Source: Pholiota molesta (Eukaryota; Basidiomycota; Agaricomycetes; Agaricales; Strophariaceae). From it: DNA of 64,000 nucleotides. The notes beneath the pieces were generated by a model. It had not been told where the DNA came from. It made no database searches and was given only the letters and a program-made list of their open reading frames with translations. The stretch spans positions 124,001 through 188,000 of the forward strand of contig JACGCK010000073.1 of NCBI GenBank assembly GCA_014925825.1. Direction: 5' to 3'. This document shows positions 34,048 to 46,535 of this stretch, in pieces; the stretch's first letter is position 1; each line of letters opens with the position of its first letter. The position numbers were made by a program, and so were the translations under genes.

Positions 34048-36487
34048 ATGAGCTATGCCACAGGAAGCACAGAGAATGGTCTCGCCGTGCCGAGAAATGG
34101 GGCCGCCAGACGGCCATCCTCGATAACCGAGCTCGCGGACAAGGCGATGGTGGACTTGTGGGACGACACCAAGGATTTCAAGTATTATCTTAGAGTCGCC
34201 GAGAAATACAGGAAGGACGGGAAGGAGTATGCGCGAAAGAACGACCTGGAGGGTGCCTTCATTCAGCTCGCCCGAGCAGCCACGTTGGTCCTCGAGAAGC
34301 TGCCGAACCACCGCGACTACAACACCATGCTCAACAGCAACCAACGGCACAACCTGGCTTTGGTGTGTACGCCGTGAAACATGCTGCTGTGCGCAAACTG
34401 AAGTCCTTACAGAACGGCCAAGACATTCTCGACAACCTCGCCGACCTCAAAGTGACGCTGGTCGACCGGTACGATAAATGGCTGCAGAAGCACCCCGACG
34501 CCGCCGATCTGGAGCAGACGCCGAATGCGCGCACCCAGAAAATAGCCACCGACGACGCCGCTGTTCGCGCGCAGCAGCAACGGGAACGATTCCAGGAGGA
34601 GGAGCGGGCCCGGAACGATGCACGAGCACAGCAGCGGGCAGCCGCGGAAGAGGCAGCGAAATGGAAGCAGCTGCGCGAGCAAAACCGGGCACAAGACGAG
34701 GCTGAACGCGCCCGCCGCAAAGATGCTGCGGTTGCTGCGGCTCGACAGGCAGCCAACAGCATGCCTCCGCCTCCGGACTACACGTTCTCAAGGCCGCCGA
34801 ACGCATATGGCTCGCAGAGCACCGTCGTACTGTCGGAAGGCCAGCCGCCTAACGACAACGTACGGCAGCAACAACAACAGCAGCAGGAGCAGATGCGCTT
34901 ACGGGAAGAAGAGATTACTAGACGCCAGGCAGAGCAGAAAAGGAAACAAGAGCAAGAAGGGATTGTGCGGCGACAAAAGGAAGCAGACGAGGCTGCTCAG
35001 GCCGCTCGTCTAACGCCAGGAGCGTATCCGACGCCTTCATCTTCATCCATATCGTCTTCTGTTTCCCCTTTGTTCTCAAATTACTCTAACTCGTCGGCAG
35101 CAAACACCCCATCATCCAGTTTTTATCAGCACGCCCCCATCGACTACCCACAGGCTCAACCTCTGCGAAATAATTACTCAGATCAACACCAAAGAGTACC
35201 TATGATCATGCCGCTCGAAAATCCCACCAAATACGACGGAGAATCGACCGACTCCGAGTCCCTCCACCACTACGATTACCGCCGCCTCCACAAGCCCGAC
35301 CATCGCACCCCGACGCGGACCGTCCGCAGCCCGTCCTACCCTCCTCCCGTCACCACCACCTCGCCTGTCCCCGGCGCAGGCTCCATCCGCTACCCCTCGC
35401 TCATGTCGCAGCACCAAAAAACGCAAGGCTACTTCCCCTCCCTCAACTCCATGTTCATGGACACCGGCGACCGCCACCACGGCCCAGGGTCCATCCTGTT
35501 CGGGTCGCATTCCGGCGACCCGAACTCCAGGACGCTCTATCCCGGGCTGCCTGCGCCGCAGGGCGCCGACCCATCGTACCCCTGCGCCAACGCGCGGCAG
35601 GCGCAGCAGCACCCCGGGGCGGCGGCGGCCTATCCGCGCCCGCAGCCGCCCCTGCCCGGCGGCGCCAGCGCGACGCACCCGCCGCCGCCGCCTGCCGCGG
35701 CGAACCAGCTGGAGGTGGGCCGGATCCCCGTGCCGCCGGACGCGGTGTTCGATCCCAATATACCGCTGAAGAGCGTGAGCCTGCCGCGCGAGTGTCTCCC
35801 GCGCTTCCTGGCGATCGCGAAGGTGAATACAGAGATGAACAAGGAGACGTGTGGGCTGCTGCTGGGCAAGGACAAGGGGCATAAGTACAGTGTGACGACG
35901 CTGCTGATCCCGAAGCAGCATGCGACGAGCGATACGTGTACAATGGACGAGGAGGAGCTGGTTTTGCAGTTTACGGAGGAGCGGAGTCTGATCACGCTTG
36001 GTTGGGTGAGTGGCTTGCGTGTCTATGTGATGCGCTTTTCGTTGATTGGCGCCTGCGTGAAGATACACACGCATCCTTCGCAGTCCTGTTTCATGTCCTC
36101 TGTCGATCTGCACACCCATTCGGGTTTCCAGCGCATGCTTCCGGAATCATTTGCAGTCGTGTGCGCGCCGAAATCAAATCCGAAGTATGTCTATCTAGTC
36201 CACTTTCTACGCTCTATCTCTGACCATAGTCGGCTGTTCATCAATTCTGCCATGTTAGCTTTGGTATCTTCCGCTTGACAGACCCACCAGGCCTGCACAC
36301 GATCCTGGAGTGCAACGTCAAGGAAGCTTTCCATCCACATCCGGATAAGCCGATATACACCGTATGTTGCTTTTCCTCTCGCCATCGCGCGCCGCCCCCT
36401 CAAGCTCACCGATTTTTAACACAGGATGCGGACAAGGGCCACGTGCAAATGAAGGACTCTGCCTTGGAGATCGTCGACCTTCGATGA
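34048..36487 (+). CDS. AMSH/STAMBP-like JAMM-domain deubiquitinase, complete
   Basis: AMSH enzymes are zinc metalloproteases that trim K63-linked ubiquitin chains from cargo on endosomes and bind ESCRT-0/III. Five exons (34048-34362, 34413-36005, 36063-36184, 36259-36361, 36425-36487) give 731 residues. The order is: N-terminal USP8-dimerisation/MIT-like domain (ELADKAMVDLWDD), a coiled coil rich in Ala/Gln/Arg/Glu, poly-Gln, Ser/Pro-rich and Pro/Ala-rich linkers, then the MPN+ domain (LPRECLPRFLAIAKVNTEMNKETCGLLLGK). The metal motif is IHTHPSQSCFMSSVD (HxHP...SxxD), split just before by an intron, with the SVDLHTHSGFQRMLPES and FRLTDPPG blocks after it. All JAMM ligands are present. The first exon and 5' flank are shared with the chimeric gene at 29444. 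Confidence 0.93.
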
Positions 36488-37148
36488 TTTGCTATTTTTT
36501 TTGTTCTCTCGTTTTTGTCAATTATGCCCGGTCATCCATCTGTATTTTATTTCGCCGTCTTCTTCGCAGCATAGAACCCCACTTATTCTATTACTATACC
36601 CGTCCAAGCAAGCATGTAAGAGTATAGTCATTCACTCAATCCCATCCTGTATCTATTCAAGTAACCAAGCATACTCATTTAGCAATTGGTGCATGTTTTC
36701 CCATAATTTGTGAGTCGGCTCGGGTCCTCTGAAATAACCTTTTGTACATATTTGAAATTAGGTGCTGTGCCGTGGGCTAGGGTGCTTATTTTCTGAATAT
36801 AAAAGTTTACTCTAATAATCAGAATCTAGACCAAGTCAATCTGTAATTTTTGTTCTTTTTCTTCAAGGCATGGGCATAGTGGGTGCTCAAGCGCTCAAGC
36901 GCTTACATGTCACTGGCATTTCCAAGGGTGTCTCAACGTCAACCCCTGGTGACTTGCACTGTCAGAGATCGCTGCCCGATGAGCCTTTTCATGACCATAT
37001 AACTCCTAACACTGGGGTACGAATATTCCGTTCAAGACCAGGACTCAGGGTATCTATATACAAGAGTAGGAACAGAAAATGGAGATCATAACAACACAAC
37101 ATAGGCTCCGTACAATCTTTCACTTCATAATACTTTGCTCTTTGGGAT
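36488..37148. other. Convergent intergenic region
   Basis: About 0.66 kb between the AMSH gene (plus) and the FHA gene (minus). T-rich at 36490-36600. No gene seen; a short CAAGCGCTCAAGCGCTTAC repeat-like stretch lies near 36887. Confidence 0.5.
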
Positions 37149-40100
37149 TCAAGCCTTCGTTCGCGTCCGCGTGACCCTCGTCGTACGGCCCCTACCCGCA
37201 TCTTCTTCCTCCTGCTCTTCTTCAACCTTCACTTTACTCTTAACAGTGCTCTTGGTAGTGCTCTTCGTCGCACTTTTCGCAACGGCAGTCCGCGTCGTCT
37301 TCCCTGAACCAGCGGCAGCACCGGTCCTCTTCGACATTCGAACCTTCACTGGCGCATCATCGGCCGCATCATCACTGACGACCGTTCCTGACGTCCCTGG
37401 GGTATTCTCCTTCTCTGCAGTATCGGCATTCGCTGCAGGTACAACTTGAACCCGGGAGGTGGCTGCAGCAGGAAGCGATGCTGGAGTTTTGAGCTTCCCA
37501 CGCGGCTTCGTGATCTTGGTCGGAACCGTCGCTGGAATTGCGGTCTTCGGCGCTGCAGGTGTTTTCGCAGTCGCATTAGTCTTCACTGCACGACCTCCAC
37601 GAGTTGTCGCCAGAGGAGCAGCTTCAGTTTCCTCCTCGTGCTCTTCGTCTGATTCTTGTTTGACTGCAGCAGCTTTCTTGCCACGCCCTTTCGCCGGTGC
37701 TTTGACTGGGATGCTGGTTTTAGCCTTCGAAGAAGAGGAAGGCCGCGTTTCATACGAGTCGAGCTCATCCTCGTCGGGGTCTTTAATTTCACGAGCAGGA
37801 GAAGGAGCGGCTTTCTTGGGCCGGCCGCGTTTGGCTGGGGCGGCAGCTGGAGTAGGTTCAGGTAGCTCAGCGTCTTGCCCTTCTTCAGGTTCCTCTTCGA
37901 CGGCAGGCACACGAGGTTTGCGCCCTCGCTTGGCAGCAGGCGTCTTCGCCTTCTTCTCCTGCTCTTCTGTGGCACCTTCAGCTTCAGACTCCGGCTCGGC
38001 GGTGGCCTTCCTTCCGCGTCGCGTTGGAGCAGGTGTAGGAGCAGGGTCTTCGGGCTCGGCGGTGCCTTTCCGGGTCCGTCTGGCGGTGGACCTGGGAACT
38101 GGCTCAACATGGTCGTCTTCAGGAGGCGGCTGAGGCGTTTTGGACCTTTGTCTTCGAGTGGTAGGCACAACAGTGGTGGTGGGTTCTGGTTCAGATTGTG
38201 ACGTTGGTGCGGGCGACTTGGCAGATCTCGATCTAGGTTTCGCTGCAGCTCTGGATCTGCCTCGACTGCGAGAGGGCTAGAGATAGAAAGTTATGGTGTC
38301 AGCTACTGTTAATGTTGATGCATAAGACATAAAAGAACAAGAGAGATGGGGGGTCGAGAGATGGGAAAAGGCGCATACAGCCGGCTTTTTTTCCAGCGAT
38401 AACCAAGGCAGGATAGGAACGGGTTCGAAAAAAGCAAGCAGTGACTACATACCTCCTGAACGTCTTCCATTGATTCAACGTCTTCGACTTCTTCAACGAC
38501 AACGGGCTTGGGTGCACGCAGCAGTCTTGAGCGGCCTTTAGCTTTTCCTCTCGTATCTTTCGGCTTCTCTTGCTCCTCTTCATGCACTGCCTCTTCCGTT
38601 GCGTCTTCCTCCAGGGCTTCAACCACAACAGCAGGAAGCGGCACAGCCCGAACATCTTCAACAGCTTCACCTTGCTCCTCAGCCTCTTGAGCTGCCCGCC
38701 TAGTGCCCCGCGTGCTTCGTGAATGAGGCTTACGAGACGGCGACACTTCCCGCGTAACAGGACGCAGAAGGCTGAATGGTTCCTCGTCCACTTCGGCCGC
38801 TTCTGTCGCGGCCTCAGGCTCACCTGTCTTCTCAGGTTCGCTCATTCCAAGTCCATTCGAACTCGATGACGCAGGTTTCGCCGACCCGGCACGCCTAGCT
38901 GGCGTAGTGATACGCGTAAAGTCAAGTTTCTTGACACTACCCATGCCCATACTAAACGCCGGTCGCTCGCGTTCGGGCGAGGCGAGCGCGACGGAGGTCG
39001 GCGTTCCAGCGGGTATCGGCGCCGCGCGGAGCAGCACTGACTCCTCGACAGTGGCAGCGGGCGCAGATGCCGTGCTCCCGACACGCGGCGTGCTGGCGAT
39101 AACGCTCCTGCGGCGCTTCATGTCGTCGACGGTCTCGCGCATGCGGTCGAGCAGGCTGCGCGTGTCCAGCTCCTCGTCTTCCGCGTCGGCATCTTGAAGC
39201 TTCGAGTCTTCTGTGGTTGTGCCTTCCTCTGCAATCGCATATCCCAGCGCGCGGCCCTTAGTAGGCGAGCCAAACACGAGGCGTTTGGGCGTAGCCATAG
39301 CGCCGTTCGTCGCATCCGCATTGCCAGCGCCGAGTTGCGTCCCACGGATACCTTGCGACGTCGACGACACGCCCGCATCGCCCACCGACATCCTCGCGGC
39401 ATTCTTAGTGGGGCTCATACCCGGCACGCCGTCCCTCCAGAACGCGTCGTCCTTGAACTCACGCACCGCGCTCCTCCTGCGCTCCTGGATCGCGCGGCGT
39501 TCCTCCGCCGTCACCGCAGGCGTCGCCCTGGGCGTGGCGGCAACAGCAGCAGCCGGCGTCGGGGGCGCGGGAGGCGGCATCGCGGATGACGCTGTTGGGG
39601 CCAGCGACGGTGCTCCGGCCGGGCCGGGGGGCAAGACGAGGTCCTTGACGCGCCAAGGTTGTTGGACGAGCACTCTCCTGGCCTCGCCACCGCCCAGGGA
39701 GTATCGTCCTGGTCCGGCGGCCTGCGCAGGCGGTGCCTCTGCGGGTGCGGGCCCTGGAATACTGGGTGGCGCCATGCTGGCGCGGCTCCGTTCTGAGGGG
39801 GCAGGGAAAATGGCGCGCTGCGCCTGGCCGATGAGAGGATTGTGTGCTTGGGGCGTCATGAACGACCCAAGCGCCCTCTTGATGGGAGTTTGAGTAGGCC
39901 GAACGGGCAGTGGGGCAGGTACTTCGTTTTCGTCTTCTTCCAGCTCTTCTTCGGCTGTGTTCTCTGCATGTGCAATATTATTATCTGCTGCGTCGTCGTT
40001 GGGTGTATCCTGTAATAATAATAAAACAATAAGCCTGTGCTTTGAATAAAGATGCAAGGCAATCTTACATCATCGTCCTCTTCAGCATCAGCAGCACCGA

Positions 40101-41555
40101 ATTTCCATGGAATTATTCTTTCCAAACTCTTCCTCCAGAGAGATTTATTGGCCTCCTTTTGCGCAAGAGCCTCGGGATCCTCTTCTTCATCAGTAAGTTC
40201 CTCATCCTCGTCGTCCTCACTACTCGCACTGCGCATCACGACGTCCTGGTCTTCATATTCGCCTTGCTCGTCGTAGCCCTCGTCTTCATCGCCATCACTG
40301 TCATTCTCAGCCCCCTCAGCTTCAGCAGGGTCGACAACAGCACCCAACACCTCCATCTCTTCTTCACGCTCCTCCTCTTCCTCCTTCTCCTTTTCCGCGC
40401 GCCACACGGCTCTCTGCGCGCTGCGAATTAGCACTGCTCGATGCAGTGCGGTGCCACCGAGTGATTTGCGGCGCGGGGTGCGCGGCGGTGCGGCTTGCTC
40501 AGGCTGCTTCTGCAGCGATCGCGCTGGCGATCCCGTCGTCGAATAAACATTAAGCAAAGGAGCCATCGGCACTTCTTCGAGGATGACGAGGTCGCGGTCC
40601 TCTTCGACTACACGCGGGTGGTTCGTATGCACGAGCACGATCTCCTCTTCCTCTTCGTCGTCGTCCTTCTGCTCTTGTTGTTTTTCCTCCTGCTGCTGCT
40701 GCTCCTCATCTGAGGAAGAGCCCGATTTGGAGGTATATTTCAAAGGAGAAACGGCACGCGGTCGAAGGGGAGTTCTCGCAGGGCTTCCGACGCCGAAAAT
40801 GCCGGGCTTGAGAGGGCTTTGCAGAATCCTGAGGTTCTCGCGAGGGTCTTTGGATGGTCTTGGCGAGAAGACTTGAGCAGAGTGAATCATGGAGAGGCGG
40901 AGTGCGCGTTTTTGCGCAGCTAGAAGATCGATGTCACAAAAAGAGTCGGGTGGTAGATGGTATGAATCAGTTGTTTCCAATGATGGAATGGAAGAAAACC
41001 CTTACGAGCAGGAGTCGCCAGTAATAAGGTCTTGCGAACTTCTTTCGGGGGGTAGATAAACCGGAAGCGTTTGTGATGGATCTCGAATTCGGTGTTGTTG
41101 GATATTGGGATTATCGTTTGTTGGCGTCCCCGATCTGGCGTTGACTGGTTGCTTTCGCTGGATGTATGAGGGTATACCCAGCATCCATCTACGAAGACGC
41201 CTCCTTTGCCAAAGATAGAGAGGAAAGCCTAGAAGAGAGATAACTTCAGCAAAGAGCTTGAGCTCCGTAAAAGTGTGCGCACCTTTCCATCTTCGAATGC
41301 AAGTTGGCAATGCAGCGGATCCACATCAGGGTAGTACAGCCTCACACCGCAGGTCGATGTGCTCCCAAACGTAAGTGGCGACTCGTCAATGCCGAATGAG
41401 GTGATTAAATCTATGTTCGTGAGTAAATGGGTAGGTCAAATGGGATAGCCAGGCGTACCGCTTGGTGACGAAAACGGCGCAGCGGTAGACGTGCGTCGTT
41501 TGAGCAGGCTGAGTGTTCCATATCTTCCCACTTGGGTAAAGCCGGTCGTGTCCAT
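37149..41555 (-). CDS. FHA-domain, AT-hook chromosomal protein (Ki-67-like layout)
   Basis: The first exon (from 41555, MDTTGFTQVGRYGTL) splices through a 48-base intron to SFGIDESPLTFGSTSTCGVRLYY, then PDVDPLHCQLAFEDGK and, after another intron, AFLSIFGKGGVFVDGCWVYP. This is an FHA domain, a phosphothreonine-binding module; STCGVRL and PLHC are the usual binding-loop positions. A long disordered part follows: acidic tracts (DDDEEEEEIV, DEDEGYDEQGEYEDQ), SP/TP sites, then a basic tail with AT-hook-like KRGRPKK, RRGRK and KRGRKPR, ending RTTRVTRTRTKA. Overall length is near 1400 residues. An N-terminal FHA followed by long disorder and a DNA-binding basic C-terminus resembles vertebrate Ki-67, though no Ki-67 repeat is seen. 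An ACGCGT box lies upstream at 41812. Function unknown; nuclear chromatin role inferred. Confidence 0.75.
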
Positions 41556-42583
41556 TGTGACGTGCCAAACTCGGTGATCTTCGTATCAATGTTTCGCGTC
41601 TTGGATGGTCGAGAAAAGGAGATGAAGGCGATTGGAAAGTGGCCTGGATTTGATAGATTTGGGGTTGGTCGGTATATGGTCCAAATGTTTGATACGGTGT
41701 GCCGTTACCCGTATGTCGATGCCTAGAATGAGTACCGACGCCAGGACCCGGCGTGAAGAGAGTTGGCGACGAAGAGTTGAACCAACGTTGTTGAAATCAA
41801 AAACGTGCCAAACGCGTCGCCAAATACATCACGTGAGCGTGACTACCGTCGTCCGCGACTCCGGCCGCAATAATCAGTTTGGCTGAACATCCACCAACTC
41901 TTTGTTCTTTTCCGTGTTCTGAGCATCTCATATCGCTATCAAGGCCTGTATCCAACCTTTTGAAAAGTATATGCCAATCGCGAGACTGATATCTGAATCG
42001 GATCGACTTCAGATTCTATCATCATGATGGCAGTGAGCGGAGAGAAAGCTCGATGGCTATATGAATATGTTCTCCCCAAATTTGAATCAGGAGAAGGAAA
42101 CGAAGCCAAGGACGAAGGCTCTGGGTCTGGACGACCCATACGAGCACGCTCCTCCCAAGCCTGTGGGCCATCCTCTTGAAGCCCGAAATGGAGGCAGATA
42201 AGATACGCTGCGATCCCCAACAATACCGGTCGCAGATCAAGAGCAGCAAGATAATCAGAAAAGATAGGATTGGGCCCGTAAACAGGAAGATATGAGTATC
42301 TTGTGAGTGGCTTTCTTTACATCAATGACCACTTCGTTTGTGCAGACACCGTCTTCGATTTGAACATTATCTGGCTCATTAGCCTCATTGTCAGCTTCGC
42401 AACGGTCATGGACGAATGGGCGGCCAGGGTTTCTTACTGTAACAGGCTGATTCCTTGGGTGTACTTATAATTCTTCCACAATTCCACTGTATACCGGAGC
42501 ACATTTCTATCGAGGCTGACAACATGATTACTTGCACGAACGAACGAGTCAAAGACTGTAAATATCCAGATTCCAATCAGCGA
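41556..42583. other. Intergenic region with upstream ACGCGT and CACGTG boxes
   Basis: This contains the FHA gene promoter: ACGCGT at 41812-41817 and CACGTG at 41830-41835. The plus strand near 42345-42440 reads open with hydrophobic residues (IIWLISLIVSFATVMDEW) but has no flanking exons I can join. No gene is called. Confidence 0.4.
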
Positions 42584-43131
42584 TTAAAAAATAGAGATGC
42601 ACTGCGCTGCAGGCTCGGGACTCGTTTTGGGAAAGACGATTGTCAAAATGCCATTGTTCCAAAAAGCTTTAATTTCCTCTTCCTGTCCACTGAAAATCAA
42701 TATTGAGTTGTCGGAGCAGATGAAAGGAGAACATACCTTGATATTTCGAGGAAGGTGGATAGTGCGCGAGTATTTGCCGGAGTACCCGTCGACTTTCTGC
42801 TTTGTCTCAGCAAAAATCGTCAGGCGACCGTTGTGTACGTCAATCTCAATATCGTCTTTCGACACTCCGGGGAGCTCAAATGTGGCGGTCACCATATTTC
42901 TCTCCATGTTCTCATGGAGGTCTATTCTACCAGCGCAGCGTCAGCTTACACTCAGATAATATGCTGATAAGTACTGCGAAGTGACCTTGGTTTGAACAAC
43001 CGTACAACACCGTCAACGGGATCGCCCTTCTTCACTTGGTTCGAGATACCCGACTTGCGAGCATCGGAAAGCGCACCACCAACGAGGCGGTCAAAGTCAT
43101 AGCAGGGCTCGTAGGAGATATTATTTGACAT
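42584..43131 (-). CDS. Small heat-shock protein (HSP20/alpha-crystallin), divergent copy
   Basis: HSP20 chaperones bind unfolding proteins without ATP and form oligomers. The start at 43131 opens MSNNISYEPCYDFDRLVGGAL, a variant of the FFYEPFYD start shared by the other three HSP20 genes in the window. Two introns are found in the same places as in those genes: before MERNMVTATFELPGVSKDDIEIDVHNGRL, and after NIK, where an acag acceptor gives EEEIKAFWNNGILTIVFPK. The C-terminal IxI motif is ISI. The copy is the most divergent: it lacks the GYAVRERRFGK block, replaced by GYSGKYSRTIH, and has FWNNG for SMENG. A retroelement remnant lies upstream. Confidence 0.85.
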
Positions 43132-43619
43132 GGTGGGAACAGGCAACGGTTTATGTTTAGCAAAATGAGTTTTGCTCGAGAGCGAAACTGAGAGCGCATT
43201 GGGTAGTTCTTTGCTGAGGCTGCGATGGATTATGGTGCTCATTTTATCAGTGTCCGGTTTGAGCGACTTGATTTGATCAGCCCACGGGAATTAGGCGCCC
43301 TCCGCATGTTGTGGTGCAGAGATGTCATCAATTCAACATTAGTTGCCTTTTTGGGAAAATTGTATTCTCAAAAGGTTCCGCCACACTCCAGTCTGCTCCA
43401 GTGGAATTCTCCATGCACAGTCCAGCACGTTCTACGTGAGTCCTGAAAATGTCAATGGCCACTGAACGTGAAAGCCTATCGTCATAAACTCTGGCGCTAA
43501 CTTTTTAGGAGGAACTCAAGGCGGTTACGGACAAAGACGTTCTCGTTTTCCGAAGGGCGAAACCCAGGCGCTTACATGTAAGTGCATCACCACTTCTCAA
43601 TTTTGGCCATGAAATCTGA
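43132..43619. other. HSP20 upstream region
   Basis: About 0.5 kb, promoter of the minus-strand HSP20. I do not see a three-unit heat-shock element of the quality found near 57030 and 57164. No gene called. Confidence 0.4.
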
Positions 43620-44498
43620 CCCGTCGAGTTCAATGTAGCATACCGCCATTTTCAACGCATTCGTGTGTTCACAATTTCCTAAACTTTTCATGGGCGCTCG
43701 GCGCACCACTCCATCAGATTTAATGTTCGCACACGCCGATATGAAGCCGTTGACACACCTTATCAGAACAAAGTACCAGGTAGCAGCACTGCGATCGGCA
43801 TCCCTGCTACCACGGCACCCATTGCACACGAATGGGGCCTGGCTACCAAAGCGACACGCGTCCTCGTTGAACAACATAACATCGATAATTCGTGCCAAGC
43901 CTGTCAGCATCGAGACAATAGGCTATCTGCCCAGGGAACCGCAGTGGCAATCCCCACTAAAGACATTCATTGCAGCCACGAAGGAGGAAGCAATCCAGCA
44001 GGAGGAGGATGATGAGGCAAATGTCAAGATCTTCACGGATGGGTCTGGCATGACGGTGGGATTGGAGCAGCAGCGATCCTATTCTACGGACACCGCACAG
44101 CGAAGGTGGCAAGATACTTCCTAGGAACGGAGCGACAGAACACTGTCTTCGAAGGAGAGTGTGTGGGACAGCTGCTTGCGATGGAGTTGTTACGCAGGGG
44201 CACGGCCGACCTCAGACATGCCCGGGTGACAATTTATGTGGACAACCAGGCGTCGTTGGGTGCACACCACAAGCGCAAGCCTGGACCTGGGCGATACCTT
44301 ATAGATGAGGTACATCGTCGCTACGAAGTGGTGCGAGGTACTCACCCAGGGATCCAAGTGGAGTTGCGGTGGATACCCGGACACATGGACGTCCTGGGCA
44401 GCGAGCTGGTGGATGCAGAGGCGAAACGGGCGGCTGAAGGACAGAAAATGGACAGGCGGAGCCACTTCGGGGTGCTGGCTGACAGTTCTTCATTATGA
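43620..44498 (+). pseudogene. Non-LTR retrotransposon remnant (end of RT and RNase H)
   Basis: The reading from about 43675 has GARRTTPSDLMFAHADMKPL and a SLLPRHPLH block, typical of the end of fungal LINE-type reverse transcriptases just before RNase H. RNase H follows: FTDGSGM with the first Asp, then a one-base frame change near 44052, VFEGECVGQLLAMELL with the Glu, VTIYVDNQASL with the second Asp, and WIPGHMDVLGSELVDAEAKRAA with the last Asp. The 5' RT domain is missing, so the element is truncated and inactive. The four RNase H acidic positions remain, so decay is recent or the frame change is an error. Confidence 0.75.
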
Positions 44499-44651
44499 CC
44501 TCTACCATTGTATTGTCCATACATTTTGTACATATTACAAAAAAGGACGAACGCTGGTGTTGGGGTTTGGTATCTAAGCATGTAGCCACGTAGGCCATGG
44601 ATTAAGTATGCTTTCTAAGTTGCTAATATAATATTACATAGCGAATAAAGT

Positions 44652-46377
44652 TCATAGGACGAGCGAACGATCATGCTTCACCTTCACCGCATCCGCCCTC
44701 GTCGACTTGTTCGGCATCGCTTCCCATATAGGGTCGACATCTGGTCCTTCCAGATCACCCGCACCATCCCAACCCCAACACCAGACTAATAATGAACAGT
44801 GTGGTTGAGTATATGGCAAATACTTCAAGCCAAGAAAGAAACACACCATGTGAAGGTCCTGGGACGAAGCCCAGCGCCTCGCTTTCTTCCTCTGTGAACA
44901 GTCGGTCGTGGGGTCCAAACCACGAGCGATCCTGCGGGTCCGTTCGAGGGTCGTCGGGAAGCCCACCCAGACGGACATAACCTCGGATGGCAGTGAGGTT
45001 CCGCCGGTTCGGATGAATGATGTCATACACTTTCTGTAGAGATGTGAATACCGAATAGGTCACAACACGAAATGGAACACGTACGCTATCGTATGCCAGC
45101 TTGACCCGAGGGACCATCATAATACGCCCATAGCCTGCCTCCCAGTAATCATTACAGATGAGACTGCACTCCGATGCGCTACATTCACCCTCGACTATCC
45201 TGGCCATACGGAAACGGACGTGCGGAGGGGAATAAAACGGCGCAGGATCGAGGACGGCGACACCATTCCAGCAGGATTGGACTTGTACCGGTAGGTGGCG
45301 TTGCCACCGTTGTGCAGACTGGGTGTGGTGGAAGATACGCTCGAAGGGCGTGTTTTCGAGGGCAGTTCCATTTATATCGCGGGCGACCCAGTTATCATAG
45401 AACACAGGTGCCTGGATTTCGTCGTGGTACATATAGTCGGCTGCGCAGGTGATACCAGCGTTGTTGCGCCGACTTTGCCAGATGAGCTCGAGTAGGTCGT
45501 CCACACAGGGCAGGATGTCGTTCATGAAGATAATGGAATCGAAATACTCGCCTTCGGAATCGCGCAGCTCGTGTAGAGGTACAAAGGCCGAGTTACGCAC
45601 TTCAGCCAGGTATTCGATACGATGGTTGAACGCACCACGTGTGCGCATCGAGGTCCGAATCATGACGCGCATTCCGACGCTGCGAGTGAGAGCATCGAAG
45701 ATGCGCAAAAGGGCCTTGGTCTGGTCGGTGGAACCGTTTTCGTAGATGCTCACGAACACGTTGTGGTAGCCCAGGATGGCGGCAACGCGAAACAGGGCTG
45801 CGAACAGGTCTGGGATGATGTCGAACGAGTTGTACAAGTTGATGGCGAAGAAATATTTGTGCTCGCTCGCTGCCAGATCGCGGCGTACGGTTTGGCCGTG
45901 GTCGGCCTCGCTGCCAAGGAGACTGGCTAGCCAAGAATTGCTTGAGGGTTGGTTATGACCTATCAGCGGTGCGTATCTCTCGAGAGCTTGTTGTGCATAG
46001 AGCGGTTGTGAATTACGGGTGCATTCTTTGGTGTAGTGCGGCGAGAGGGTCGTTAAGAGGTCGAGGACGCGCGCCCGCTGGTCTAGTGTAGGCAGTTGGA
46101 TGGGATGCCGGCTCTGCTGGCGCATTTTTGAAGGTATATGGCCACTACGCCATACCGGCGTGGTCGTCTAGAATGTTGTTAGAATGGATGTCGAGGAGCA
46201 CAGAGGCCGCCGCTGGTGAGAAGCCAGAAGTGAGCTCACCGTTATCCATGGCAGCAGCCTCGCGAACAGAAAGCCAAACAGAACCCCAATAGCGAGGGCT
46301 ATCGGGGGTGGGACCCGACGTAGCTGTGTGGCGACCCCTGGCTTCAGCATCGTTGCTGACGTCGAGGAGCGCATCAT
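44652..46377 (-). CDS. CAP59/CMT1-type alpha-1,3-mannosyltransferase
   Basis: This is a type II membrane glycosyltransferase of the CAP59_mtransfer family (Cryptococcus Cap59, Cmt1). It starts at 46377 (MMRSSTSATMLKPG), has an anchor helix PIALAIGVLFGFLFARLLPW, an intron with tag acceptor at about 46170, and then the catalytic part: KYFFAINLYNSFDIIPDLF, VFVSIYENGSTDQTK, GAFNHRIEYLAEVRNSAF, SIIFMNDILPCVDDLLEL with an acidic pair, ITCAADYMYH, YDNWVARDINGT and SCWNGVAVLDP. A second intron near 44850-44790 leads to the C-terminal WCWGWDGAGDLEGPDVDPIW, stop 44652. It shares a 158-base divergent promoter with the SGNH hydrolase gene. In Cryptococcus such enzymes act in capsule polysaccharide synthesis; here a cell-surface glycan is inferred. 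Confidence 0.9.
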
Positions 46378-46535
46378 AATTGAGGACAAGAACGGTCAAG
46401 GAGTCTGGGAAAAAACCTAGGCCCCTGAGATCGAAAAGTCGTCTCTTTGTTTGCACTACATTCAGACCCTTTCGTCATCGCATGCAACGGCGAGCAGGAC
46501 GAGGACAGGCACACATATCGCTGTCTGTTAACAAC

